DNA of 20,859 nucleotides from an uncultured Prevotellaceae bacterium (GCA_905202115.1 CAJKQZ010000023.1:1-20859); one strand, 5' to 3'. Shown: positions 6,614 to 15,341, counted from the first letter of the stretch. Made by a program: numbers and translations. Notes: a model not told the origin generated them from the letters alone.

Positions 6614-7930
6614 CTACTGGAAATTTATTATCTGAGGTTGTTCGGGTTCGGAAGGAGGCTCCGGAGAAATGACACCGGTATCGTCGGTTTTGTTCCTGAT
6701 TTTCTGCAAAACTGCGCTGCTACGCTTATACGTAGGCGTCTGCTCGACCATTGAAATTATATTCTCGTTATCTATATCTGCCTCCGTGAAGCGATAAACA
6801 TGATGACGGCGTTTGGTGTTCTTTACCTTCTGGTCGTTTTTATAGAACTTGCCGCGACGTATGGCCTTGCGTTCTTCCTCCTCGGCAAGTTCGGCCTGAC
6901 GGTCAGCATCGTCGGTATTAGGACGTGCAAGGAACTCTTCCATGAAAGGCACACTATCGAGCCCAAAACCGGTAGCGAGAATCGTTATCTTCACTTTCTT
7001 GTCGAGTTCAGGATCAAAAGTCACACCCCATTTCACCTCGAAATCAGGACCGAACTTACTCATGAATTCATGAATCTCGTTCATCTCCTCCATAGTTATT
7101 GTATCCTCGTCTTTATCGGAACAATAAATGCTGAGCAGCACTTTCTTGGCGTTGAAGATGTCATTGTTGTTCAACAACGGCGAATTAAGGGCGTCGTTAA
7201 TGGCGTTGCTCACGCGATTCTCTCCCATGCCCTCTCCGGTGCTCATTATGGCAACCCCGCCATTGCGAAGTACAGTACATACATCGTTAAAGTCAAGGTT
7301 TATCTTGCCGTGGGTCGTGATAATCTCCGCAATGCTTCGCGCCGCAATGGTAAGAGTGTCGTCGGCACGCCCGAAAGCATCAAGAATAGTGAGTTCGGGA
7401 TAAATCTCACGCAAGCGCTCGTTGTTTACAACCAACAAGGCGTCTACATTTTTAGATATGGCCTCAACTCCGTCGAGAGCCTGGTCTATCTTCTTGTTAC
7501 CTTCGAACTGGAAAGGTATTGTTACGATTCCAACCGTAAGAATGTTCTTTTTCTTCGCTTCGCGGGCTATAATCGGCGCGGCTCCCGTACCCGTTCCTCC
7601 GCCCATACCGGCGGTGATAAAAGCCATTTTGGTTCCGTCGGAGAGCATTTTGTTTATAGCTTCAAGACTGTCTTCGGCAGCCTGTCGGGCCTTATCCGGA
7701 CGATTACCGGCTCCCAGGCCTTCACTGCCTAATTGCACCTTGATCTGAACCGGAGAATCACTCAATGCCTGATTGTCGGTATTGCAAACAACGAACGACA
7801 CATCGTGTATGCCGGTCTGATACATGTGATTTACGGCGTTCCCGCCGCCACCGCCAACACCAATTACTTTTATAATATGAGGGTTTCCGGTAGGAAATTC
7901 GAAACCTATTACTTTATCGTTTTCGGGCAT
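6614..7930 (-). CDS. ftsZ: Cell division protein FtsZ
   Basis: This 438-residue protein is a tubulin-like GTPase that polymerises into the Z ring at mid-cell. The nucleotide-binding IGVGGGGGNAVNHM is at 23-36, the tubulin signature GGGTGTG at 110-116, and the T7 loop that completes the GTPase site of the next subunit is LDFNDV at 211-216. After the globular domain (to about 320) comes a charged linker with a basic KAIRRGKFYKNDQKVKNTKRRHHVYRF stretch and a Pro/Glu-rich C-terminus ending QPQIINFQ, the likely partner-binding tail. It lies 105 nt downstream of ftsA. That gap holds a hairpin (ACACTG/CAGTGT, 7959-7977) and a weak TACCTTTA box on the minus strand (8009-8002), so a separate promoter boosting ftsZ is possible but unproven. 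Confidence 0.98.
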   Translation of the reverse strand: MPENDKVIGFEFPTGNPHIIKVIGVGGGGGNAVNHMYQTGIHDVSFVVCNTDNQALSDSPVQIKVQLGSEGLGAGNRPDKARQAAEDSLEAINKMLSDGTKMAFITAGMGGGTGTGAAPIIAREAKKKNILTVGIVTIPFQFEGNKKIDQALDGVEAISKNVDALLVVNNERLREIYPELTILDAFGRADDTLTIAARSIAEIITTHGKINLDFNDVCTVLRNGGVAIMSTGEGMGENRVSNAINDALNSPLLNNNDIFNAKKVLLSIYCSDKDEDTITMEEMNEIHEFMSKFGPDFEVKWGVTFDPELDKKVKITILATGFGLDSVPFMEEFLARPNTDDADRQAELAEEEERKAIRRGKFYKNDQKVKNTKRRHHVYRFTEADIDNENIISMVEQTPTYKRSSAVLQKIRNKTDDTGVISPEPPSEPEQPQIINFQ

Positions 7931-8035
7931 ATTTCTGTGAATTATATTTGTTTGTTTTACACTGCTGTAAACAGTGTTCTCTTATTGTTCTTTGATTTTA
8001 TTAAAGGTATTGCCGCTCGCAACTAACGCAGACGT

Positions 8036-9514
8036 TTAGTCCTCGTCTTCAGGGCTTACTAAATCGGTGGCAACTTTTGCAACCTTGCGCCATGCGCGAC
8101 GCAAAGGATTGTTCTGCTTCCACTCCTCTCTTTTCTTCTTTTTTTCGGCCTTTATCCTCTCTTTTTCAGCTTCAGCCTCGGCAGCGGCCTTTTCAGCAGC
8201 AAGTCTTTCGGCTTCTTCTTTCTGCGACGGCTTCTTATGGTCGTTCAGCTCTTCTATCTTTGTACGGGCCACAACAGTTTCCTGTGTTTTTGAACTCTCG
8301 GCATTTTCATCAACAAACAGATTGCTGTCTTCTTCGGTCACAAGCGCTCCTGCACAGTTCTCATCTCCCATTGCAAGCATTCCGAGTATGGCATTCTTCG
8401 TTCCGTCCTTTGCTTTCACTTCAGTTATCTTTGAATTTACGGCAAAGTTCACATACTTGGAAACTTTCAGTTTTTCAATATTTGTGTAGACGGTAAAAGC
8501 TTTTTCTATGTCTTTTATATTTGCTCCGCCTCCTGTAAGAACGGCACCTGCTATAAGAGTATCCTTAATTCCTGAAGCCAAAATCTGATCCGAAACGTTC
8601 ACGAGAATTTCTTCCATACGGGCCTCGACAATTTCGCAAAGCAATTTACGTGACACCAGGCGACCGTCCCTAAGAGTATAATTATCCTCTTCTGTTTCCT
8701 CTGTAAGTTCCGTATAAGCGGAACCGTATTTTAATTTCAGGCTCTCAGCCTCGGATTCTTCAATAGAAAGACTCGAAGCGATGTCTTTGGTAACATTATC
8801 GCTTCCCAAAGGAATAACAGAAAGGTGACGCAATAAATTTTTCTGGTATACGGCAACGGTTGTGGTATCGCGACCGAAATCGACAAGCGCACACCCCGGA
8901 CGTTTATCCGTATCTACATTAAGAACAGCATTGGCAAGAACAATAGGCGTGGTATAAAATTGTATCACTTCTATACCTGCCTGCTCCAGACAGGATTTAA
9001 TATTATTATAGAAAGTGCGTCTTATAACTATATTAAGGAAATTTCCTTCTATCCCGCTTGCCAGAACTCCTACAGGAGACATGTTAAGTTGAGAACCGAG
9101 TTTGTATTCCTGCGGTATTATATCTACCAGATAATAATCGGGCAGGCATTGGCTTCGATTTTCTTCATAAATGGTATCTACCAGCTCTTGCGAGATTCTG
9201 GTTTCTACTTCGAATTGTCTCCTTACAGTATTGCGAACGGAATGCAGGCCCTGTCCTCCAAAACAAACGTATACCCGGGCAATCTTCCTGCCCGCTACAT
9301 TTTGCAGACGATTCTTTATAGACTTAAGACATAAGACGGTTTTATCCACATTGTACACTGCCCCTTTATGAATAAAGGAAGAAGAATTTTCCTGAGCCAT
9401 AGCAAGCACTTGGGTGCTTCCGTCGGACATGCGCCGCCCAAGCATTCCCGTAATTTTCGATGAACCTATCTCTATTGCCGCTATGAATGCGTCGTTAATT
9501 GTGATTGCAGACAT
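8036..9514 (-). CDS. ftsA: Cell division protein FtsA
   Basis: This 492-residue actin-like ATPase tethers FtsZ filaments to the inner membrane and recruits later divisome proteins. AIEIGSSKITGMLG (13-26) is the first phosphate-binding strand, VDFGRDTTT (211-219) the second, and TGGGANI (327-333) the adenosine motif. The second loop reads GRDT where many FtsA proteins have a glycine-rich GGGT, which is unusual. Beyond residue 400 is an Ala/Glu/Lys-rich helical linker. The last 25 residues form the membrane-targeting helix NPLRRAWRKVAKVATDLVS, with basic and hydrophobic faces, before an acidic end. At 492 residues it is longer than the roughly 420 of E. coli FtsA because of the linker. The start is 11 nt after the ftsQ stop, so coupling is likely. 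Confidence 0.96.
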   Translation of the reverse strand: MSAITINDAFIAAIEIGSSKITGMLGRRMSDGSTQVLAMAQENSSSFIHKGAVYNVDKTVLCLKSIKNRLQNVAGRKIARVYVCFGGQGLHSVRNTVRRQFEVETRISQELVDTIYEENRSQCLPDYYLVDIIPQEYKLGSQLNMSPVGVLASGIEGNFLNIVIRRTFYNNIKSCLEQAGIEVIQFYTTPIVLANAVLNVDTDKRPGCALVDFGRDTTTVAVYQKNLLRHLSVIPLGSDNVTKDIASSLSIEESEAESLKLKYGSAYTELTEETEEDNYTLRDGRLVSRKLLCEIVEARMEEILVNVSDQILASGIKDTLIAGAVLTGGGANIKDIEKAFTVYTNIEKLKVSKYVNFAVNSKITEVKAKDGTKNAILGMLAMGDENCAGALVTEEDSNLFVDENAESSKTQETVVARTKIEELNDHKKPSQKEEAERLAAEKAAAEAEAEKERIKAEKKKKREEWKQNNPLRRAWRKVAKVATDLVSPEDED

Positions 9515-9525
9515 ATATTATAATA

Positions 9526-10251
9526 TTATTTTCTACAGATTATTTGATTATTGTACTCTATATTTATATGAGAGTATTTATTCCAGCCTACTTTACAAAG
9601 AACCTTTTCATAAAAAGCCTTCAGGCGCTGAAACTTCCGCTTAATATCTACAGGTTTTCCTACATATACCACATGCTCTCCGACACGAGGTATTATTTCC
9701 ATGTTTTCATCGCCGTCAACATGAATCTGTTCTATTTGCCCGTTCCAAAAATCGTCTTCTTGCAAAAAAACTCCTATCGGAACAAGATTCTTATGAGCGT
9801 AAGAATGGGATATGTTGCCTGTTGCCACAACCATATCGGCCGTATAATGCAAATGAGGCATAATCTTACCTTGAGAATCGATGAAATAGTTTTCACCCGA
9901 ATCGCTGATAACGCGCATTACCGGAAGACGTTGATTCACATTGATTACGACTTGTCCTCCGGCTGTCTTATAGCACGTAGCTTTATCTATGAATGGATTT
10001 TTCATAAGAGTTTTTTCCATTTCATAGCAATTTACATTACTTATTTTCTTGCCTAAAGGATAAGCTTTAGATACGTTCAGAATATTGCGGATTTCTTTAG
10101 GAGTTATAAACACAGCTTTTGCGCTGTCTTCAACGACTATATTAACCGCTGTACACTTTTTCATATCCTCGGGATTGTTAAACTTGGTTACGGCAAAAAC
10201 CAAATACACAATGAGAGCAAAAAGCAGTAATATTCTGAGCAGAACTTTCAT
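9526..10251 (-). CDS. ftsQ: Cell division protein FtsQ
   Basis: This 241-residue bitopic inner-membrane protein of the divisome links early and late division proteins through its periplasmic part. One transmembrane helix (about 4-20, LLRILLLFALIVYLVFA) follows a very short cytoplasmic tail. Next comes a POTRA-like segment (about 34-105: VVEDSAKAVFITPKEIRNIL, then the EKTLMKNPFIDKATCYKTAGGQVVINVNQRLPVMRV region typical of FtsQ/DivIB). The last part (FQRLKAFYEKVL...YSHINIEYNNQIICRK) is the FtsQ C-terminal domain. The cytoplasmic tail is shorter than in proteobacterial FtsQ, as I recall for this phylum. The gene lies 30 nt after murC. Confidence 0.93.
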   Translation of the reverse strand: MKVLLRILLLFALIVYLVFAVTKFNNPEDMKKCTAVNIVVEDSAKAVFITPKEIRNILNVSKAYPLGKKISNVNCYEMEKTLMKNPFIDKATCYKTAGGQVVINVNQRLPVMRVISDSGENYFIDSQGKIMPHLHYTADMVVATGNISHSYAHKNLVPIGVFLQEDDFWNGQIEQIHVDGDENMEIIPRVGEHVVYVGKPVDIKRKFQRLKAFYEKVLCKVGWNKYSHINIEYNNQIICRK

Positions 10252-10281
10252 TCTTCAACTATTTATTTAGTTTCGGTTTAT

Positions 10282-11661
10282 TCAGCTTCTTGGCAAAAGT
10301 ATTTTTTCGATTTCAGGAGTAAGCGTATCCAAATCTCCTGCGCCTAAAATTATAAGCACATCTATGTCAGATGAACGTATTACATCAAGGACTTCATCCT
10401 TTCGTATCAATCGTTTCTTCATATCAGGACGAAGTTCGTCATATATAAGGCGACTCGTTACACCGGGAATAAGTCTTTCACGAGCAGGATAAATTTCTGT
10501 CAATATGACCTCGTCTAATAACGCAAGACTTTGCGCGAATTCTTTATAGAAGTCACGTGTTCTTGAATATAAATGCGGCTGAAATATTGCAGAGACTTTT
10601 CTTCTGTCAAAGACTTTTCTCACTGATTTTATACATTGTTCTATTTCTTTAGGATGATGTGCATAATCACTTACCAGAACTATTTTATCGGTCTTTATTT
10701 TAAAATCAAACCTGCGTTCAACCCCCGAGAAGGTTCTCATTCCTTCACGAATATCTTCGGGCGATACGCCGGCAATCTGTGCTAAAGCCATTGCAGCTAT
10801 ACCGTTTTCTATATTAACGTAAACCGGAACGCCCAAATCTATATTGTTTATGTTTCCAAACGGAGAAACGAAATCAAACATTATACGTCCATTCCCAATG
10901 CGTATGTTTTCCGCATGAAAATTACCTTCACTTACACCATAATCAAACAAGCGGACGCCGTCTTTAAGCTGCGGTTTCATACCCAATTTATTATGAACAA
11001 CGAGCGCACCGCCTTTTCTGATAAGAGATGTATATTTTTCAAAACTTTCAATATATGCCTCATGCGTGCCATACACATCCAGATGATCAGCGTCAACAGC
11101 TGTAATTACAGAAGCATAAGGCGTAAGCCAATGAAATGAGCGGTCGTATTCATCGGCTTCTATAACGACGTAAGGGCTCGAAGAGCTCAACAAATAGTTT
11201 GTGCCGTAATTTTTGGATATTCCTCCCAGAAAAGCATTACATCCCACATGACTTTGATGAATTATATGAGCCGCCATTGTAGAGGTTGTGGTTTTTCCAT
11301 GCGTTCCCGCCACACACAAGCCGCGATAGGCCCGTGTAAGCGCTCCGAGCACCTGGGCGCGCTTCTCCACGTCGAATGCCATGTTGTTGAAATAGCCTAA
11401 CACTTTATTGTCGCTCGGTATTGCAGGAGTATAGACCACGAGCGTATTACGCGGGTTCTTAAACACCGGAGATATCTCATCCGGATCGTCATCATATATC
11501 ACATGAGCACCTTCTGCCTTCAAACGTTCAGTAAGCACCGAAGGCGTATGATCATAACCGCCAACAGGAGTTTCACGAGAAAGGAAAAAACGTGCAATCG
11601 CACTCATTCCGATACCACCTATACCTATAAAATAAACGGCTTTTATATCATTTAAATCCAT
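10282..11661 (-). CDS. murC: UDP-N-acetylmuramate--L-alanine ligase MurC
   Basis: This 459-residue cytoplasmic ligase adds L-alanine to UDP-N-acetylmuramic acid with ATP hydrolysis, the first peptide step of peptidoglycan synthesis. The N-terminal UDP-substrate domain has FIGIGGIGMSAIARF (11-25). The ATP-binding P-loop is AGTHGKTTTS (118-127). The central domain carries VIEADEYDRSFH and AVDADHLDVYGTHE, and the C-terminal domain has SDYAHHPKEIE, where the conserved HHP-type motif binds substrate. All ligase-family landmarks are present and the length is normal. It sits 26 nt after murG and 30 nt before ftsQ in the operon. Confidence 0.97.
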   Translation of the reverse strand: MDLNDIKAVYFIGIGGIGMSAIARFFLSRETPVGGYDHTPSVLTERLKAEGAHVIYDDDPDEISPVFKNPRNTLVVYTPAIPSDNKVLGYFNNMAFDVEKRAQVLGALTRAYRGLCVAGTHGKTTTSTMAAHIIHQSHVGCNAFLGGISKNYGTNYLLSSSSPYVVIEADEYDRSFHWLTPYASVITAVDADHLDVYGTHEAYIESFEKYTSLIRKGGALVVHNKLGMKPQLKDGVRLFDYGVSEGNFHAENIRIGNGRIMFDFVSPFGNINNIDLGVPVYVNIENGIAAMALAQIAGVSPEDIREGMRTFSGVERRFDFKIKTDKIVLVSDYAHHPKEIEQCIKSVRKVFDRRKVSAIFQPHLYSRTRDFYKEFAQSLALLDEVILTEIYPARERLIPGVTSRLIYDELRPDMKKRLIRKDEVLDVIRSSDIDVLIILGAGDLDTLTPEIEKILLPRS

Positions 11662-11687
11662 AGTTATATATTTCTACTGTTTTCTTA

Positions 11688-12809
11688 TTAATTATTCTTG
11701 TATTTTTCGGCCAAAGCCAAAACTTCTTTTGCTATTACATCCGCCGCGTCAGGATGTGCCATTGCTTTTATATTATTTCTCAGTTTATCAAGAGCGGCAT
11801 TATCTGCAACGGTATTCAATGTTCGCGGTATAAGAGTGCGGACAGCCTCGCTGTCCTTCACATACAGCGCTGCGTCGCAACTTGTAAGAGCAAGGGCGTT
11901 TTTGGTCTGATGATCTTCAGCCACATTAGGCGAAGGTATCAGAATAGAAGCTTTGCCCAGAAGCGAAAGCTCCGAAATGCTCCCAGCACCGGCACGTGAT
12001 ACCACAAGGTCCGCGGCCTTATAGGCCACCGGCATGTCCGCGATAAAATCGCAGACCACAAGATTCTCCGGTTTTCCGCGTTTTTCAAGTTCCTGTTTTA
12101 TTGAAGCGCTATAATATTTTCCTGTCTGCCAAATAAATTGAACGTCGTTTTGTTTTATCAGCACAAGGCTGTTAAGTATCGCTTCGTTTATTGTTCTGGC
12201 GCCGAGACTGCCCCCGATAATTAAAACTGTCTTCTTCTCCGCGCTGAGCCCGAAAGAAGCAAGCGCCTCCTCACGAGAAACAGTTGTATTCAAAAGACTC
12301 TGCCTTACGGGATTACCTGTCAATATTATCTTATCGGCCGGAAAGAAACGCTCCATGCCTTCATAAGCCACGCATATTTTTTCGGCTTTCTTGGCCAGCA
12401 GCTTGTTCGTAACTCCAGCATAAGAGTTCTGCTCCTGCAAAAGCGTGGGAATGCCCATAGCCTGTGCCTCATTGAGCGTAGGGCCGCTTGCATAACCGCC
12501 CACACCCACAGCCACCATAGGCTGGAAATCCTTAATTATACGTTTTGCTATACGTTTGCTCTCTATTATTTTGAATACAGTACGAATGTTGCGAAAAAGA
12601 TTCTTTCTATCAAAGCCGCAAATAGGCAGACCTTTTATTTCATATCCGGCTGCCGGCACACGTTGCATTTCCATGCGTCCTTCAGCTCCCACAAAAAGAA
12701 TCTTTGCCTCGGGATTAATCTCCCGTATTGCGTTTGCAATGGATATTGCAGGAAAGATATGCCCTCCTGTTCCTCCACCGCTGATTATTATTCTAAGAGT
12801 TCTGTCCAT
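11688..12809 (-). CDS. murG: UDP-N-acetylglucosamine transferase MurG
   Basis: This 373-residue peripheral inner-membrane glycosyltransferase of the GT28 family adds N-acetylglucosamine to lipid I, forming lipid II. The N-terminal glycine-rich acceptor loop is SGGGTGGHIFPA (10-21), followed by the second loop VGVGGYASGPTL. The C-terminal UDP-GlcNAc domain has IIGGSLGARTINE, VSRAGAGSISELSLLGKASILIPSPNVAEDHQ, the usual donor-binding segment. It is the first gene of this minus-strand operon, with a TATCTTTG box about 100 nt upstream. In most bacteria ftsW and murD precede it; here only gene-free sequence and then an unrelated gene lie upstream. Confidence 0.97.
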   Translation of the reverse strand: MDRTLRIIISGGGTGGHIFPAISIANAIREINPEAKILFVGAEGRMEMQRVPAAGYEIKGLPICGFDRKNLFRNIRTVFKIIESKRIAKRIIKDFQPMVAVGVGGYASGPTLNEAQAMGIPTLLQEQNSYAGVTNKLLAKKAEKICVAYEGMERFFPADKIILTGNPVRQSLLNTTVSREEALASFGLSAEKKTVLIIGGSLGARTINEAILNSLVLIKQNDVQFIWQTGKYYSASIKQELEKRGKPENLVVCDFIADMPVAYKAADLVVSRAGAGSISELSLLGKASILIPSPNVAEDHQTKNALALTSCDAALYVKDSEAVRTLIPRTLNTVADNAALDKLRNNIKAMAHPDAADVIAKEVLALAEKYKNN

Positions 12810-12905
12810 CTCGATTTTGCCTTGTTTACCAAACGCCTTGAAACGGCATTCAATACTTTAAATTCGGACTTTTTAAATTTTCATGCTTACACTCCGCGTA
12901 ATATG

Positions 12906-12913
12906 CAAAGATA
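12906..12913 (-). promoter_or_regulatory. Candidate -7 box for the murG-yqeY operon
   Basis: TATCTTTG on the minus strand is an exact TAnnTTTG match and identical to the box before the oxidoreductase. No TTTG occurs at the expected -33 distance. The leader would be about 90 nt. Confidence 0.5.
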
Positions 12914-13162
12914 GAAATAATAATTCGTTATCGCTGTATCTTTCGATTTTTATTTGACAAGGTTTAAGACAATATCACGACTGAAAATATCCGATACAAT
13001 AAAAGGCTGCACCTGCCAGACCGGACAAAATACCGCGACAGGGAATATTCACGCCTGTCTGTTTTTCACAAAACACCTCCGTAACAACGTAATTTCAATA
13101 CATACCAAAGAAAGTCCGGTAGAAAATCAGCAGAGAATAAGTTTATACTGAAACAGTCTCTC
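12914..13162. other. Gene-free stretch upstream of murG
   Basis: I see no protein with recognisable features, no RNA gene and no strong hairpin in this interval. A 65-codon frame (12954-13151) is present but has no start signal or family resemblance. Confidence 0.5.
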
Positions 13163-13280
13163 ACGAAAAAAAAAATATTTTTTTACACGGTAAAAAACTT
13201 CCCGCAGGAAATTGAAAATACAAGGGAGATAATCGAAAATATGTCTGAGATAATTCAAAATATCTCAGACATATTTTTTA
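13163..13280. repeat. Long-form 21-bp-phased palindromic repeat, complete (copy 6)
   Basis: This is the only complete long copy. It begins with an A-run/T-run dyad flanked by CACG and ACACGG (about 13163-13190), then GTAAAAAACTTCCCGCAG. Units follow, centred near 13204 (TTCC-GGAA), at 13225 (TACAAGGGAGATA), 13246 (TATGTCTGAGATA) and 13267 (TATCTCAGACATA), the last three exactly 21 bp apart. It lies between murG and the phosphodiesterase gene, both minus strand, although the phosphodiesterase gene already has its own terminator at 13428-13465. Confidence 0.92.
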
Positions 13281-13427
13281 CTACATATACACCTGTTGAT
13301 TTTCAAGTGCTTGCTCGCTGACCGTTTTTGTCTGCAAAACTATACGGCAAAGCCGTCATGTTTTACATAAAACAGAATAATCTTCCCCGCCTGCCAAATC
13401 CGAACAAAATTTCCGACTCTGCATAAC

Positions 13428-13465
13428 AAAGAAAACAGCCGAAATCGTATTCGGCTGTTTTCTTT
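13428..13465 (-). terminator. Rho-independent terminator of the phosphodiesterase gene
   Basis: A perfect 16-bp stem pairs 13428-13443 with 13450-13465, with a 6-nt loop. On the minus strand the GC part (CAGCCGAA) is followed by a T-rich arm TTTTCTTTG. It starts 9 nt after the stop codon at 13474. Confidence 0.9.
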
Positions 13466-13473
13466 AAATCTTA

Positions 13474-14247
13474 TCAATCGTTTTTCTTTTCTTTCAGCAG
13501 CTTTTGCAGCAGCAACGGATTGTTTGTCGTTATGAAATCCACCTTCGCGTCTATTAATTCACGAAGCGTATTTTCATCGTTCACAGTCCAGACGTTAACC
13601 TTCATGCCAAGCGCGTGACTCTGGTGTATCCAATCCATGTTTTTCTTTATTGCATCCCAGGAATAGTCGGGCCCTGCGGCTCCTATTTCCTTAAGTTGCT
13701 TCGGCGTAAGGTCTCCGCTAAGATAATACACCTCTGTTCCTTTAGGAGCGTTGGCAATTAGATGTTTCGTTGCGGCAAGCGAGAACGCTATATAAGTGGT
13801 GCGCTTCGTCAGCTTGTATTTTTTCACAAGTTTCATAGCCATATCGGCGCAAGCTATCGTTCTGGCCTCGTCTCTATGGGTCTTAACCTCAAGAATTAGC
13901 TTTGTTTTAAGTTTGCGCGCACGTTTCAGATAAGCTTCAAGAGTGGGAACATTCTCTCCGTTGCTCAAACGTATTGCCGAAATGGTTTTCATATCGGAAT
14001 CCTCGATTCTTACGCCTTTAAAGTTACCGTCATGGTCAACCATAGCGCAGTTATCCGTCGTAAGCCACACATCGAATTCGCTCCCGTAGCAACCTATAGA
14101 ATCGGCCTTAACGAGAGAAGCTATACTGTTCTGAGCGGCCCCCGGTGTGTCCCAGAACCCACGATGAGCAATGACTTTAGGCTGTGCCGACACAAAGGCA
14201 AACGACATTGAAAGAAGAGTTGTAAAAAGGATTTTCTGAATTTTCAT
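13474..14247 (-). CDS. Exported glycerophosphodiester phosphodiesterase-family protein
   Basis: This 257-residue protein has a signal peptide (KIQKILFTTLLSMSFAFVSA, cleavage near residue 21), so it is probably periplasmic. The rest is one GDPD TIM barrel: IAHRG with catalytic H27-R28 region, EFD (57-59) for the metal ion, VDHDG with the second catalytic His near 72, and LILEVKTH near 115 with a further metal-binding Glu. The usual E-N-T after HRG reads AAQNS. It would cleave glycerophosphodiesters to glycerol 3-phosphate and an alcohol; the true substrate is not known. I chose the ATG at 14247 because it starts the signal peptide and because a promoter (TTTG, 19 nt, TATTTTTG at 14298-14268) lies inside the longer 14346 frame. 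It is monocistronic with its own terminator. Confidence 0.9.
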   Translation of the reverse strand: MKIQKILFTTLLSMSFAFVSAQPKVIAHRGFWDTPGAAQNSIASLVKADSIGCYGSEFDVWLTTDNCAMVDHDGNFKGVRIEDSDMKTISAIRLSNGENVPTLEAYLKRARKLKTKLILEVKTHRDEARTIACADMAMKLVKKYKLTKRTTYIAFSLAATKHLIANAPKGTEVYYLSGDLTPKQLKEIGAAGPDYSWDAIKKNMDWIHQSHALGMKVNVWTVNDENTLRELIDAKVDFITTNNPLLLQKLLKEKKND

Positions 14248-14267
14248 ATCTATATTTTTTAGTTGTA

Positions 14268-14298
14268 CAAAAATAGCGAAAGACCGGCGCAAGGCAAA
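14268..14298 (-). promoter_or_regulatory. Bacteroidota-type promoter for the phosphodiesterase gene
   Basis: On the minus strand TTTG (14298-14295), a 19-nt spacer and TATTTTTG (14275-14268) match the -33/-7 consensus exactly. This rules out the upstream in-frame start at 14346. Confidence 0.75.
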
Positions 14299-14410
14299 AT
14301 AAACATATTTCTTTTTTACACTTTTACAGCAAGTATTCAATAACATTCTTACACGAAACGATACAATCCGTAATCTTTACTGAGTTATTTTCAATTGCGG
14401 TTGCAATTCG

Positions 14411-15259
14411 CTAAAGTCGGTCTGTTACGGTAGAACGAAACATTGCGGGAGTTACGCCCGTAAATTTGCGGAAATATTTATTGAAGTTACTTTGTTCTCC
14501 AAAACCGAGCTTACCCGAAATTTCCTTTACCGTAATTTTGCTACATGCAAGCATGCGTTTGGCTTCAAGCACGATACGCGAGTCGATATATGCTTTGGGC
14601 GTCATTCCCGATACCTCTCTAAGCTGACGGGAAAGGCTCTTCTCGTTTATCTGCAGCATATTCACATAATGGTCGGCGTTACGGCTCGCGCGGAACCCCT
14701 CTTCCACCGCTCTGCAGAACATACGCGCAAGGCCGCACGGCACATCGGAACGCACTGCCAGGCATTGCCGTTCGGCGGCATACAGAACCGAACGCAACAA
14801 ACAGAGAGATGTTTCCTCACGATAAGGACATTTTTCGCTGTCAAGCTCATTTTTCAGAAGTTCCAGGATTTCTCCCACCGGTTCGGCTTTCGCATCTATG
14901 ACATGTGCCTTGCCGAAAGAACTGAACACCTCGGCGGAACGCAAGAAACGAATATCTTCGTCGGAAAAGCAGGAAGAATCGGGCGAGAACGACACAAGTT
15001 TTCCCGAACACGCCGTATCTGCCTGAATACGCCAGACACTGCCAGGAGGCAAGGCGAGCAGGAAGCCTTCGTTCACGGATATTTCGCTGAAATCCGCGCA
15101 GACCGTCAAACTCCCTTCAGACACATAAAAAATATAATATGCGTCACACCGGCAGAAGCCGTTTATCCGGTCGGCTTCGCCCTCTCGAAAAAGGATACTC
15201 CCTACGCTTATGGGCGCAGCAACGCTGTTCGGACATGAATTCTCCGCAAAATCATGCAT
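14411..15259 (-). CDS. AraC-family transcriptional regulator
   Basis: This 282-residue protein has an N-terminal cupin-like sensing domain (about 20-130; YYIFYVSEGSLTVCADFSEISVNEGFLLALPPGSVWRI is typical). The C-terminal AraC DNA-binding domain has two helix-turn-helix units (about 185-282; INEKSLSRQLREVSGMTPKAYIDSRIVLEAKRMLACSKITVKEISGKLGFGEQSNFNKYFRKFTGVTPAMFR). It is a cytoplasmic DNA-binding regulator; the ligand and targets are unknown. Neighbouring genes (phosphodiesterase, small heat-shock protein) are candidate targets by position only. The ATG at 15259 is preferred over 15313 because a TATATTTG box (15296-15289) falls between them. A weak 6-bp hairpin (14393-14408) lies just past the stop codon. 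Confidence 0.88.
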   Translation of the reverse strand: MHDFAENSCPNSVAAPISVGSILFREGEADRINGFCRCDAYYIFYVSEGSLTVCADFSEISVNEGFLLALPPGSVWRIQADTACSGKLVSFSPDSSCFSDEDIRFLRSAEVFSSFGKAHVIDAKAEPVGEILELLKNELDSEKCPYREETSLCLLRSVLYAAERQCLAVRSDVPCGLARMFCRAVEEGFRASRNADHYVNMLQINEKSLSRQLREVSGMTPKAYIDSRIVLEAKRMLACSKITVKEISGKLGFGEQSNFNKYFRKFTGVTPAMFRSTVTDRL

Positions 15260-15288
15260 TATAATGTTCTTTCTGTTTTTAATCCGGT

Positions 15289-15296
15289 CAAATATA
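15289..15296 (-). promoter_or_regulatory. Candidate -7 box for the AraC-family gene
   Basis: TATATTTG on the minus strand fits TAnnTTTG and lies 30 nt before the chosen ATG. The nearest TTTG is only 14 nt further upstream, which is short for a -33 element. Confidence 0.5.
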
Positions 15297-15341
15297 CGGA
15301 TTTTTCCCGACAAAGACCGCTATCTTCAGGGGCATAAAGAA

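Noticed and set aside
6629..6640. TTATCTGAGGTT resembling a repeat unit near the end of ftsZ
   Set aside because: It lies in coding sequence for the FtsZ tail, lacks the full palindrome and has no partner 21 bp away.
6800..7732. A 310-codon plus-strand open frame opposite ftsZ
   Set aside because: It is the antisense shadow of ftsZ; no family resemblance and no promoter or ribosome-binding signal.
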